DNA of 64,000 nt from Cecembia calidifontis. GTDB lineage: Bacteria > Bacteroidota > Bacteroidia > Cytophagales > Cyclobacteriaceae. Below the pieces are notes generated by a model. It searched no databases, was not told the DNA's origin, and saw only the letters and a program-made list of their open reading frames with translations. Below are positions 45,229 through 53,280 of the stretch, in pieces. The position numbers and the translations under genes were made by a program. Numbering within the stretch: the stretch's first letter is position 1; the number at the start of each line of letters is the position of its first letter. Location of the stretch: assembly GCF_004216715.1 (NCBI RefSeq), contig NZ_SGXG01000001.1, positions 4,964,501 through 5,028,500 on the forward strand, read 5' to 3'.

Positions 45229-45250
45229 GGCCTCCATATTGTAGGAGGCC
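45229..45250 (-). terminator. Terminator of the tRNA cluster
   Basis: On the minus strand GGCCTCC / GGAGGCC with an 8-base loop is followed by a T-rich tract (TTATTGTTTT). Confidence 0.65.
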
Positions 45251-45278
45251 ATTGTGATGTGATTAGGTCAATCGCTGC

Positions 45279-45366
45279 AATCCCGCTGGGGCTTCCCGAT
45301 ATCGGCTCGTTTCACTTTACCTTGTCGGGATAAACTTCTCGCCCTTGACGTTCATCCTAAACTATG
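45279..45366 (-). repeat. tRNA-associated two-hairpin element, copy 1
   Basis: Immediately 3' of the downstream tRNA-Lys (minus strand) lies an ~88-bp element: inverted repeat GGATAAAC...GTTCATCC, inverted repeat TCCCGATA...TGTCGGGA, and then a 14-base repeat of the tRNA 3' end (AGCCCCAGCGGGAT). It differs from copy 2 at about seven positions. Confidence 0.75.
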
Positions 45367-45439
45367 TGATCCCGCTGGGGCTCGAACCCAGGACCCTAAC
45401 ATTAAAAGTGTTATGCTCTACCAGCTGAGCTACGGAATC
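45367..45439 (-). tRNA. tRNA-Lys (anticodon TTT), copy 2 in transcription order
   Basis: The 73-nt cloverleaf is complete: acceptor GATTCCG / CGGGATC, D arm GCTC, anticodon stem TAACA / TGTTA with loop CTTTTAA (anticodon TTT), T arm CTGGG-TTCGAGC-CCCAG, discriminator A. CCA is not encoded. It is identical to the copy at 45820-45892. Confidence 0.97.
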
Positions 45440-45500
45440 ATGTGATTGGAACAATTACTATAAATATCTCTCGGATCAAATAGTATGTCCATTTAATAAA

Positions 45501-45525
45501 CAGAGCATCCTTAGGGGATGCTCTG
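45501..45525 (-). terminator. Hairpin after tRNA-Arg
   Basis: A 10-bp perfect stem (CAGAGCATCC / GGATGCTCTG) with a 5-base loop, followed on the minus strand by TTTATT. It is a partial terminator or a processing signal between tRNA-Arg and the last tRNA-Lys. Confidence 0.65.
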
Positions 45526-45529
45526 AAAG

Positions 45530-45603
45530 TGATCCTGTCAGGACTCGAACCTGAAACCTACTGCTTAGAAGGCAGTTGCTCTATCCAGTTGAGCTACAGG
45601 ACC
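45530..45603 (-). tRNA. tRNA-Arg (anticodon TCT)
   Basis: The 74-nt cloverleaf has acceptor GGTCCTG / CAGGATC (with G-U pairing), anticodon stem ACTGC / GCAGT with loop CTTCTAA (anticodon TCT), T arm TCAGG-TTCGAGT-CCTGA and discriminator A. CCA is not encoded. Confidence 0.96.
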
Positions 45604-45613
45604 TGGATAAAAG

Positions 45614-45688
45614 TCGGGGTGGCAAGATTCGAACTTGCGACCTCCACATCCCAAATGTGGCGCGATAACCGGGCTACGCTACACCCCG
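45614..45688 (-). tRNA. tRNA-Pro (anticodon TGG)
   Basis: The 75-nt cloverleaf has acceptor CGGGGTG / CACCCCG, anticodon stem CCACA / TGTGG with loop TTTGGGA (anticodon TGG), T arm GCAAG-TTCGAAT-CTTGC and discriminator A. CCA is not encoded. Confidence 0.96.
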
Positions 45689-45730
45689 AACTTATTCAAT
45701 CTCGTTTGAAAAACCTTTTGTTTTCCTTTG

Positions 45731-45819
45731 TGATCCCGCTGGGGCTTCCCGATATCGGCTCGTTTCACTTCGCCTTATCGGGATAAACTTCTTGCCCGTG
45801 ACGTTTATCCTTAACTATG
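45731..45819 (-). repeat. tRNA-associated two-hairpin element, copy 2
   Basis: Directly 3' of the promoter-proximal tRNA-Lys. Both inverted repeats are perfect here: GGATAAAC / GTTTATCC and TCCCGATA / TATCGGGA. It ends in a 16-base exact repeat of the tRNA-Lys 3' end (AGCCCCAGCGGGATCA). Confidence 0.78.
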
Positions 45820-45892
45820 TGATCCCGCTGGGGCTCGAACCCAGGACCCTAACATTAAAAGTGTTATGCTCTACCAGCTGAGCTACGGAATC
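45820..45892 (-). tRNA. tRNA-Lys (anticodon TTT), first gene of the cluster
   Basis: Identical to the tRNA-Lys at 45367-45439, with the same complete 73-nt cloverleaf. It is the first gene after the promoter at 45942-45971. Confidence 0.97.
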
Positions 45893-45941
45893 ATTTAGGT
45901 TTTGATTTGTTTTTTCTCAAATCATTGCCGTAATTGGACTG

Positions 45942-45971
45942 CAAATTTAAGCTACTGAATTTAAAATGCAA
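45942..45971 (-). promoter_or_regulatory. tRNA cluster promoter
   Basis: On the minus strand TTG (45971-45969) and TAAATTTG (45949-45942) are separated by 19 bp, a full match to the Bacteroidetes -33/-7 promoter. The -33 box lies inside the first codons of the divergent ORF at 45966. Confidence 0.75.
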
Positions 45972-46694
45972 AACCTAAAGCAAATCTTTCTGACAAAATT
46001 TATAATATTTTTTTTCGCTTTTTTACAAAGTATTAATTGTCAAGCGAATAACGCCAAGCTAAGTTTAGCAGATTCTTTGTTTGCTGCTCAAAATTACAAA
46101 GAAGCTTACGGTGTTTATGTAGATCTACTCGAAAATGAGGAAGCATACAGTCCAGCGATGCTTTTAAAAATGGCTTTTGTGGCAGAAGGCATGGGGGATT
46201 TTTCAAGAGCCAGTTTTTACCTCGCTAAATATTATGACCTCAATCCCAACCCAAGGGTAATTACCAAAATCAAATCACTTACCGAACAAAGCAACCTGAT
46301 AGGGTACGAATTAAACGATGTTGACCGGTTGGTTAAATTCCTGTCCGACTTCCAGACTGAGTTAACCGCGCTCTTCGCTACATTACTTGTAATTTCTCTG
46401 ATACTTCTATTGGTTTTCAACAAAAAAGCAAACCGTGCCAAATATTATTTACCTTCAGCCTTCTTCATTGTTCTGGTATTTATAGCCAATAACTTTTTTA
46501 CAGGTCCCAGAACTGGTATTATAACAGGAAGTCCGGCTTTAGTTATGGAAAAGCCCACAGCAGGCAGCAAATTGATAAGTGTGGTGGATCCTGGACATAG
46601 GGTAGTCATCCGCTCAACAAAAGATGTTTGGTATGAAGTAAATTGGATGGACAAAAGAGCTTACATCAAAAAGGAACATATCACAAGACTTTAA
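45966..46694 (+). CDS. Membrane protein with TPR-like N-terminus and SH3 domain
   Basis: The 242-residue protein has a signal peptide (FIIFFFAFLQSINCQAN), a TPR-like helical region (~33-100, ADSLFAAQNYKEAYGVYVDLLE and the following helices), two membrane segments (~135-155 and ~163-178) and a C-terminal bacterial SH3 domain (~185-242, GSPALVMEKPTAGSKLISVVDPGHRV..., ending KEHITRL). This resembles the BatE type of Bacteroidetes proteins, but no other Bat genes are nearby. The stop is directly adjacent to the stop of the convergent LON-domain gene. Confidence 0.78.
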   Translation: MQNLKQIFLTKFIIFFFAFLQSINCQANNAKLSLADSLFAAQNYKEAYGVYVDLLENEEAYSPAMLLKMAFVAEGMGDFSRASFYLAKYYDLNPNPRVITKIKSLTEQSNLIGYELNDVDRLVKFLSDFQTELTALFATLLVISLILLLVFNKKANRAKYYLPSAFFIVLVFIANNFFTGPRTGIITGSPALVMEKPTAGSKLISVVDPGHRVVIRSTKDVWYEVNWMDKRAYIKKEHITRL

Positions 46695-47321
46695 TTAAAA
46701 GTTCAAAGGATCCAGATATTTAAAATGCCCATTCATCTGGATCTTTTCTTTTGCTTTTTCAATCCCCCTTAATACCGGAATCACTTTCATCAGATATGAG
46801 ATTAAGAATTTTGTCCTTTCCGACTCCTTATCCATACTCAACAATTCGTATTCCTCTTCCAGTTTCAATCCAATTTTGTGGGAGTAGGAAAATGAATTTA
46901 CGTCCAGAGGCTTTAATTCAACCTTTTGCCCCATCAGTCTAAATAGTTCCTTGAGATAAAAAAGGAATTCATTATACAGGCTTTGGGGTATTCGTGGATC
47001 ATTATCCCTTATTTTTACCCAACCACCTGCGTAAAGCTTATCCTGCATGGGGTTATCGAAAGAAATCAATTCAAAAACCCGTCTGGCCACAGTTTTAATA
47101 TCCATCCTTCCATCGTCATAGACCTTTGAAATTTCAAGCAACTCCACCTCTGTTCCTAAGGTCATGAGCTTATCAATGTAAACACAAATCCCAAAAGCCC
47201 CCCCGTTATCTTTGATATCATGAATGAGTTGTCTATATCTGGGTTCAAAAATATGCAGGTTGAGGTTTTCCCCAGGAAAGGCAACCAATTTCAATGGGAA
47301 TAAGGGAAGATAAACCTGCAT
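46695..47321 (-). CDS. LON peptidase substrate-binding domain protein
   Basis: The 208-residue cytosolic protein has only the LON N-terminal substrate-binding domain: LPLFPLKLVAFPGENLNLHIFEPRYRQL at the start, GICVYIDKLMTLGTEVELLEI, and DGRMDIKTVARRVFELISFD. There is no ATPase or protease part, as usual for this stand-alone family. Its role is unknown; it may bind unfolded or ligand peptides. It converges with the SH3 gene with no spacer. Confidence 0.9.
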   Translation of the reverse strand: MQVYLPLFPLKLVAFPGENLNLHIFEPRYRQLIHDIKDNGGAFGICVYIDKLMTLGTEVELLEISKVYDDGRMDIKTVARRVFELISFDNPMQDKLYAGGWVKIRDNDPRIPQSLYNEFLFYLKELFRLMGQKVELKPLDVNSFSYSHKIGLKLEEEYELLSMDKESERTKFLISYLMKVIPVLRGIEKAKEKIQMNGHFKYLDPLNF

Positions 47322-47372
47322 TTTAATTTAACTAGGTATTGGGAAATTGATTTTCATGTTGTCCATGCACTG

Positions 47373-48047
47373 TTACCGGTCCAAGGTTTCCAATAAAGTC
47401 TCAATCTGATCAGGTGACATATAGAGATTTTTTATTTTATCCTTATAGTCATCCTCAAATCCATCATGGTTGAGGATATAATTTTTTGTAGCAAGGATTT
47501 GATGCCCCATACCACAAACTATGGCATATCCATCGGCCGTGTATTCTGCCTCCACGACTTTTTCTTTAGAAGTCAGGTACTTGAAACCGAAGCGCATCAT
47601 ATTCCCTGTAGACCTTTTTAAGTAATCCATTATATGCCCCAATTCATGACCAATCCAGCCCACTAATGCATCATTAGGGATCTTTTCAATCGGTATCACT
47701 TTATCTTCAAACTCCAAGGTCCTGGTGATTTTGATCCGGTATTTTCTTTTCTCCAAAGGATCCACAAAAAGAGACAAAACTTTCGGCTGGGCCTGCATTA
47801 CGGCCCCGCTAATCCTCTCTTTGAATTCAAAAGTAATATCTACCTCTTCCAATTCAGGAAAATATTCCAATGCTTCTTTCACCGGACCAAGGATAGCTTT
47901 GGGGACTTTTTTGTTCTTGAAATTGACTATTGCGTCAAGGTCTTTTTCGTCTTTTTGAAAATTTGGGGGTGATTGAGCTAGGCTCTGGATAAACTGAGGA
48001 CTTCCGAGAAGGAAAATCCAAATCAATACTAAATGCATGCAATTCAA
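47373..48047 (-). CDS. Exported zinc metallopeptidase-like protein
   Basis: The 224-residue protein has a signal peptide ending near QSLAQ (residue 25). A gluzincin-like HELGH motif (WIGHELGHIMDY) is followed ~35 residues later by EAEYTADGYAIVCG, in which Glu or Asp can be the third metal ligand, as in M48-like enzymes. No named family is recognised. It probably acts in the periplasm. It is single, between the LON-domain gene and gapA. Confidence 0.75.
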   Translation of the reverse strand: MNCMHLVLIWIFLLGSPQFIQSLAQSPPNFQKDEKDLDAIVNFKNKKVPKAILGPVKEALEYFPELEEVDITFEFKERISGAVMQAQPKVLSLFVDPLEKRKYRIKITRTLEFEDKVIPIEKIPNDALVGWIGHELGHIMDYLKRSTGNMMRFGFKYLTSKEKVVEAEYTADGYAIVCGMGHQILATKNYILNHDGFEDDYKDKIKNLYMSPDQIETLLETLDR

Positions 48048-48113
48048 ACTGTTGAACTACTATGGTACAAAAAATTATCCTATAATCCAATATAAAATGT
48101 CACAGAGAACAAA

Positions 48114-48138
48114 AAAGGAGGGCATTTGGCCCTCCTTT
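48114..48138 (-). terminator. Terminator after gapA
   Basis: On the minus strand AAAGGAGGGC pairs with GCCCTCCTTT around a short loop, followed by a T run. Confidence 0.9.
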
Positions 48139-48158
48139 ATATATGATTTGGTATTTTA

Positions 48159-49166
48159 TTAACCTTTGCTGGCAATGTAAGTCAACAAATCGAGTACTTT
48201 ATTGGAGTATCCCCACTCATTGTCATACCAGGACACAACCTTTACAAAAGTTTCACTAAGCTGAATCCCTGCATCCGCATCAAAAATGGAAGTCCTTGGA
48301 TCTCCGTTGAAGTCAGTAGATACTACGGCATCTTCCGTATAGCCCAAGATACCTTTCAGGTGGGTCTCAGAAGCCTCCTTCATTTTGGCACAAATTTCTT
48401 TGTAGGAAGCCGGCTTTTTCAACCTTACTGTCAAGTCCACCACAGAAACGTTAGGGGTAGGCACCCTAAAGGCCATACCTGTCAGCTTTCCGTTAAGTTC
48501 AGGGATAACTTTACCTACTGCTTTTGCTGCACCTGTAGAAGAAGGGATGATATTTTGTGAAGCTCCTCTACCTCCTCTCCAATCTTTAGCGGAAGGACCA
48601 TCCACTGTTTTTTGTGTGGCTGTAACAGCGTGAACCGTAGTCATCAAACCTTCCTCAATACCCCAATTATCATTCAGCACCTTAGCGATCGGTGCAAGAC
48701 AGTTTGTTGTACAGGATGCATTGGACACAAAGTTCATGTCTGAGGTATATTTGTCATGGTTTACCCCCATTACAAACATCGGAGTATCATCTTTGGAAGG
48801 TGCTGACATGATCACCTTTTTGGCACCGGCATCGATATGGCCTTGAGCAGAATCTTTGGTAAGGAAAATACCGGTAGATTCCACAACGTAATCAGCACCT
48901 ACCTCACCCCATTTAAGGTTTGCAGGGCTTTTTTCCGCTGTTACTCTGATTTCATTTCCATTGACCACCAATTTACCATCCTTGATTTCCACGGTTCCGT
49001 CGAATTTACCATGGGTGGAATCATACTTCAACATGTAAGCGATATAATCTACATCAATCAAGTCATTGATGGCAACCACCTGAACGTCAGGCCTTGATTG
49101 TGCAGCCCTGAATACCAGTCTACCGATTCTTCCGAATCCGTTGATTCCTACTTTGATTTTGCTCAT
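48159..49166 (-). CDS. gapA: Glyceraldehyde-3-phosphate dehydrogenase, type I
   Basis: GapA catalyses the NAD-dependent oxidation of GAP in glycolysis. The 335-residue protein has the Rossmann start KVGINGFGRIGRLVFRAA, the catalytic Cys in SNASCTTNCLAP, the NAD region PSKDDTPMFVMGVNHD, RGGRGASQNIIPSSTGAAKAV and the closing SWYDNEWGYSNKVLDLL. It has family length and a strong terminator. Its 270-bp upstream region contains no other gene. Confidence 0.98.
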   Translation of the reverse strand: MSKIKVGINGFGRIGRLVFRAAQSRPDVQVVAINDLIDVDYIAYMLKYDSTHGKFDGTVEIKDGKLVVNGNEIRVTAEKSPANLKWGEVGADYVVESTGIFLTKDSAQGHIDAGAKKVIMSAPSKDDTPMFVMGVNHDKYTSDMNFVSNASCTTNCLAPIAKVLNDNWGIEEGLMTTVHAVTATQKTVDGPSAKDWRGGRGASQNIIPSSTGAAKAVGKVIPELNGKLTGMAFRVPTPNVSVVDLTVRLKKPASYKEICAKMKEASETHLKGILGYTEDAVVSTDFNGDPRTSIFDADAGIQLSETFVKVVSWYDNEWGYSNKVLDLLTYIASKG

Positions 49167-49406
49167 AGTTATTTTATTTATTGTTGTATGGGTTAGACTT
49201 TAAAAAGAAAACCGTTGCTGATAAAATCCATTTTTTTCAAACGGTATGCTTCTCAATAATGTGATAAAATTACCAAATAAATTCTGCCTACCAAAAATAT
49301 TTAAAAGATTGAAAATGAAGCCATTAATCAAACCCCAAAATACAATCGATTGCGAAATTCCCGAAAAAAATCAACCCACTGATTTTCAGACAAATAATTT
49401 TTTTTA
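49167..49406. other. Intergenic region between icd and gapA
   Basis: About 240 bp, AT-rich, with no recognised gene or repeat. It should contain the gapA promoter, but I could not identify a good -33/-7 pair. Confidence 0.4.
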
Positions 49407-49437
49407 CAAAAAAAGCGGCCGAAGCCGCCTTTTTTTG
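49407..49437 (-). terminator. Terminator after icd with UUCG tetraloop
   Basis: On the minus strand GCGGC-TTCG-GCCGC, with a C(UUCG)G tetraloop, is followed by a T run. It abuts the icd stop codon. Confidence 0.92.
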
Positions 49438-51672
49438 TCATTTTTTTAAGCTATCCAGAATTTCATTGAAAGTTTTACTTGGCCTCATGACAGCGGATGT
49501 TTTGATTGGATCCGGTTTGTAATAGCCACCAATATCAACCTTCACCCCTTGCACACCATTCAGCTCTTCCACTATTTTGGATTCGTTCTCAGCTAATTGT
49601 TTGGCAATAGGGGCAAAAATTTCTTTCAATTCCAAGTCTTTATCCTGTGAAGCCAAAGCTTCTGCCCAATACATCGCCAAATAGAAATGACTTCCTCTGT
49701 TATCCAATTCCTTCACCTTTCTTGAAGGAGATTTATCTTCCTCCAAAAACTTCCCGGTTGCCTTATCCAAAGTTTCTGCCAAAACTTTTGCCTTTTCATT
49801 TGAAAACACTTCACCTAAATGCTCCAAAGAAACTGCCAGCGCCAAAAACTCACCCAGGGAATCCCACCTAAGGTGATTTTCTTCTAACAATTGTTCAACA
49901 TGTTTTGGGGCAGATCCTCCGGCTCCTGTTTCAAACAAACCTCCACCATTCATCAAAGGCACAATGGAAAGCATCTTCGCACTGGTACCCAACTCAAGGA
50001 TAGGGAACAAATCGGTCAGGTAATCTCTCAATACATTTCCTGTTACAGAAATAGTATCCTTACCTTCCTTCATTCTTTGCAAAGTGAATCTTGTCGCCTC
50101 AACAGGAGACATGATATGGATTTCCAAACCATGTGTATCATAATTTGGCAAATATTTCTCAACCTTTTTGATCAATTCGGCATCATGGGCCCTGTTTTTA
50201 TCCAACCAAAAAACTGCCGGCACTCCTGTGGCCCTGGCTCTGTTCACTGCCAACTTCACCCAATCCTGTATTGGTTCGTCTTTGGTCTGGCACATTCTCC
50301 AGATATCCCCCTGCTTTACCTCATGTTCGATCAAAACAGTACCATCCTCAGAAAGGACTTTAACTGTCCCATCCCGAGGTATTTCAAATGTTTTGTCATG
50401 AGAGCCATATTCCTCTGCTTTTTGGGCCATCAGTCCCACATTGGGTACAGATCCCATGGTGGCAGGATCAAATGCACCATTTTTCTTACAGAAATCAATG
50501 GTTTCCTGATAAACTCCCGCATAGCATCTATCCGGGATAACCGCTTTGGTATCCTGTTGCTTCCCTTCTTTGTTCCACATTTGCCCCGAAGAACGGATCA
50601 TGGCAGGCATTGAAGCATCTATGATGACATCACTCGGTACATGGAGATTGGTAATTCCTTTATCAGAATTCACCATCGCAAGCTCAGGCCCATCAGCAAG
50701 ACAAGCCTCAATATCAGCTTCAACCTCTTTCCTCTTCCCTTCCGGAAGATTGGCAATTTTTGCAAGAAGGTCTCCTAAGCCGTTATTGACATCCACACCG
50801 ATCTGTTTGAACAAATCCCCATGTTTTTCAAATACGGGTTCAAAAAATACTTTAACTGCATGGCCAAAAATGATAGGATCTGAAACCTTCATCATCGTAG
50901 CCTTCAAATGTAAAGAGAAAAGGACACCGGCTTTTTTGGCGTCTTCCTTTTGTTCTTTCAAAAATTTCCTGAGTTCGTCCACGCTCATTACCGCAGCATC
51001 AATGACCTCACCTTCCTGAAGGGACAGTTTTTCCTTAAGTACAGTAATGGATCCATCTTTCCCATGGAGTTCTATCCTTACTGAGGAAGGTTTTTCTATG
51101 GTAAGGGATTTTTCACTGCCGTAAAAATCCCCCTGATTCATACTGGCCACATGGGACTTGGCGTCTGCACTCCACTTGCCCATACTATGCGGGTTATTTT
51201 TAGCGTATTGTTTCACCGCTAATGGCGCTCTTCTGTCGGAGTTACCCTCTCTCAAAACAGGATTCACCGCACTGCCTTTAACTTTATCATAGCGTGCCTT
51301 GATGGATTTCTCCTCCTCAGTTTTTGGCTCATCCGGATAATTGGGTAAAGCATAACCTTTTTCCTGAAGCTCTTTGATGGCAGCTTTCAACTGTGGGATA
51401 GAAGCAGAAATATTGGGAAGCTTCACAATATTTGCTTCAGGGCTTTTGGCTATCTCCCCTAACTCCGACAGGTCATCGTTAATTCTTTGGTCAGGCTTTA
51501 AATATTCTGAAAACTGGGAAATGATCCTTCCCGACAAGGATATATCCCTGGTTTCTACGACTATACCCGCCGAACCGGTAAAGGCTTTGACTATTGGCAA
51601 AAAAGAATAGGTCGCCAATGCCGGAGCCTCATCCGTAAGGGTATAAATAATCTTGGCTGTTTTACTGGTCAT
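49438..51672 (-). CDS. icd: Isocitrate dehydrogenase (NADP), monomeric type
   Basis: This is the ~80-kDa monomeric IDH of the TCA cycle. The 744-residue length and the start TAKIIYTLTDEAPALATYSFLPIVKAF are typical. Further landmarks are LPNISASIPQLKAAIKELQ (substrate-binding Ser region), DRRAPLAVKQYAKNNPHSMG, FGHAVKVFFEP and, in the C-terminal half, NGGGLFETGAGGSAPKHV. It is single with its own strong terminator. A 240-residue ORF on the other strand (49891-50613) is a shadow. Confidence 0.97.
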   Translation of the reverse strand: MTSKTAKIIYTLTDEAPALATYSFLPIVKAFTGSAGIVVETRDISLSGRIISQFSEYLKPDQRINDDLSELGEIAKSPEANIVKLPNISASIPQLKAAIKELQEKGYALPNYPDEPKTEEEKSIKARYDKVKGSAVNPVLREGNSDRRAPLAVKQYAKNNPHSMGKWSADAKSHVASMNQGDFYGSEKSLTIEKPSSVRIELHGKDGSITVLKEKLSLQEGEVIDAAVMSVDELRKFLKEQKEDAKKAGVLFSLHLKATMMKVSDPIIFGHAVKVFFEPVFEKHGDLFKQIGVDVNNGLGDLLAKIANLPEGKRKEVEADIEACLADGPELAMVNSDKGITNLHVPSDVIIDASMPAMIRSSGQMWNKEGKQQDTKAVIPDRCYAGVYQETIDFCKKNGAFDPATMGSVPNVGLMAQKAEEYGSHDKTFEIPRDGTVKVLSEDGTVLIEHEVKQGDIWRMCQTKDEPIQDWVKLAVNRARATGVPAVFWLDKNRAHDAELIKKVEKYLPNYDTHGLEIHIMSPVEATRFTLQRMKEGKDTISVTGNVLRDYLTDLFPILELGTSAKMLSIVPLMNGGGLFETGAGGSAPKHVEQLLEENHLRWDSLGEFLALAVSLEHLGEVFSNEKAKVLAETLDKATGKFLEEDKSPSRKVKELDNRGSHFYLAMYWAEALASQDKDLELKEIFAPIAKQLAENESKIVEELNGVQGVKVDIGGYYKPDPIKTSAVMRPSKTFNEILDSLKK

Positions 51673-51870
51673 TTTTACTTATTGTGAATAGATGAATTTA
51701 TTTGGAAGAAGTAGCTCATAAGAAATTTTGGAAAATCAGGGATAAAATCTGATTCAAAAGAAGAGAGCTATTTCAAAATTGCGGGCTAAATTAAATAATT
51801 TATGCGAGTTTCAAAGTTTGATTACATCAAGGGAAAATATGGCATTTTGGATAAACTTTAAGGACATTGG

Positions 51871-52668
51871 TCATCCTTTCAACTTAAAAGCATCAGCATC
51901 TTTCCAAGCAGGGAATTTTTCCCTGTATTCAATTAATGCTTTGTGGTCAAGGGTAGCAAATAGGACATTTTCTTCATCGTCTGAATAGACCAATGTTTCA
52001 CCTTTAAAGTTATAGACTGCAGAATGGCCAGAATAGGGAATGGCATTGCCATCTTTTCCAATTCTATTGACGCCTATGGCATAGCTTAAATTCTCAACAG
52101 CCCTCGCTTGAAGCAAAATATCCCAAACACCAATTCTCGGGCTGGGCCAACTTGCTACATAGAAAATCAGGTCGTATTCCAGTTCATCATCCTCAACTGT
52201 ATTCCTACTCCAAACCGGGAATCTCAAATCATAACAAATCTGGGGAAATATTTTCCATCCCTTTAAGGGAAAAACTTCTCTTTGGGTTCCCATGGAGTAA
52301 TGGGCGTCTTCATCAGCCATCCTGAAAAGATGCCTCTTATCGTATTTATTGACAGTGCCATCTGGTGACACCCACAACAATCTATTATAGAACTTTCCTT
52401 CTTCCTTGATTACCAAGCTCCCTGTAATCACAGCCTGGGTTTGGGCAGCCATCTGGCGCATCCACTTTGTTGTAGTAAAATTCATGGGTTCTGCCACTTC
52501 AGCAGCATCCATCGTAAAACCTGTGGAAAACATCTCCGGCAAAATGACCAGATCTACCTTTTGATCCAGGTTCATAATTTTTTCTTCCAGCATCGCCAGA
52601 TTGGCGGTCCTGTCTTTCCAATACAAATCAGTTTGAACAAGTGCGACGGTAAGATCAGAATTTAGCAT
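51871..52668 (-). CDS. Carbon-nitrogen hydrolase, omega-amidase (YafV) type
   Basis: The nitrilase-superfamily Glu-Lys-Cys triad is visible: LPEMFSTGFTM (Glu), NKYDKRHLFRM (Lys) and FPQICYDLRFPVWSR (Cys). The likely substrate is alpha-ketoglutaramate or ketosuccinamate. The start is ATG 52668 (MLNSDLTVALVQTDLYWKD), giving 265 residues, the normal length. An upstream ATG at 52722 is rejected because the def terminator (52696-52715) lies inside that extension. Confidence 0.9.
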   Translation of the reverse strand: MLNSDLTVALVQTDLYWKDRTANLAMLEEKIMNLDQKVDLVILPEMFSTGFTMDAAEVAEPMNFTTTKWMRQMAAQTQAVITGSLVIKEEGKFYNRLLWVSPDGTVNKYDKRHLFRMADEDAHYSMGTQREVFPLKGWKIFPQICYDLRFPVWSRNTVEDDELEYDLIFYVASWPSPRIGVWDILLQARAVENLSYAIGVNRIGKDGNAIPYSGHSAVYNFKGETLVYSDDEENVLFATLDHKALIEYREKFPAWKDADAFKLKG

Positions 52669-52690
52669 TTCTTTCAGGAATGGAATAAGA

Positions 52691-52715
52691 AAAAACCAAC
52701 AAGATATCTTGTTGG
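52691..52715 (-). terminator. Terminator after def (20-bp palindrome)
   Basis: CCAACAAGAT / ATCTTGTTGG is a perfect palindrome (52696-52715) followed on the minus strand by a T run. It ends the hemerythrin-ruvX-def unit. Confidence 0.8.
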
Positions 52716-52725
52716 TCAGCATTTT

Positions 52726-53280
52726 TTATCTCAAAGGATAGATCATCCGATAGTCTGTCGGCACCTTTCCTTTACTTACATCTATGAGTTTGCTCTGTAC
52801 CAATCTTTTTTTCAAACCTTTAAGGTAATCAACAAATAGAATACCTTCCAAATGATCGTATTCATGTTGGATTACCCTGGCGGTCATTCCGGAAAACTCT
52901 TCTTCTTTAAGGTTCCAGTTCTCGTCAAAATACTCAATGGTAAGTTTCTCAGGTCTGATTATTTCAGCCCTTACCTCAGGGATGCTGAGACAACCCTCTT
53001 CAAAACCATAATGATCACCATATTCGTCCAAAATAATGGGATTGATAAATGCCCTCCTGATTCCTTTCTCTTCGTCATTTTCATCCAACATCAGCGTGGA
53101 ATCAATCACAAACAAACGGATACCTTTGTTGATCTGGGGAGCAGCCAAACCCACGCCATTGGCATGGTCCATGGTACTGAACATATCCTGGATAAGATCA
53201 TGGAGGTTTTCTCCTTCGGTAATTTCTTCAGCCTCACGCTTCAATATAGGGTTGCCATAAGCAACAATGGGATAAATCAT
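52726..53280 (-). CDS. def: Peptide deformylase
   Basis: Def removes the formyl group from nascent proteins. The 184-residue protein shows all three motifs: GVGLAAPQI, EEGCLSIPE (Cys metal ligand) and QHEYDHLEG (HExxH). It overlaps ruvX by four bases (ATAA/ATG arrangement) and ends at a strong terminator. Confidence 0.97.
   Translation of the reverse strand: MIYPIVAYGNPILKREAEEITEGENLHDLIQDMFSTMDHANGVGLAAPQINKGIRLFVIDSTLMLDENDEEKGIRRAFINPIILDEYGDHYGFEEGCLSIPEVRAEIIRPEKLTIEYFDENWNLKEEEFSGMTARVIQHEYDHLEGILFVDYLKGLKKRLVQSKLIDVSKGKVPTDYRMIYPLR

Noticed and set aside
45529..45786. 85-residue plus-strand ORF
   Set aside because: It runs across the tRNA-Arg and tRNA-Pro genes in antisense; the GLEPETYCLEGS and VARFELATSTSQ peptides are the usual false proteins read from tRNA DNA.
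49891..50613. 240-residue plus-strand ORF
   Set aside because: It is opposite icd, whose conserved motifs are continuous; no protein-like features.
51871..52722. Longer start (ATG 52722) for the nitrilase-family gene
   Set aside because: The extension includes the def terminator palindrome and family proteins begin at the shorter start.
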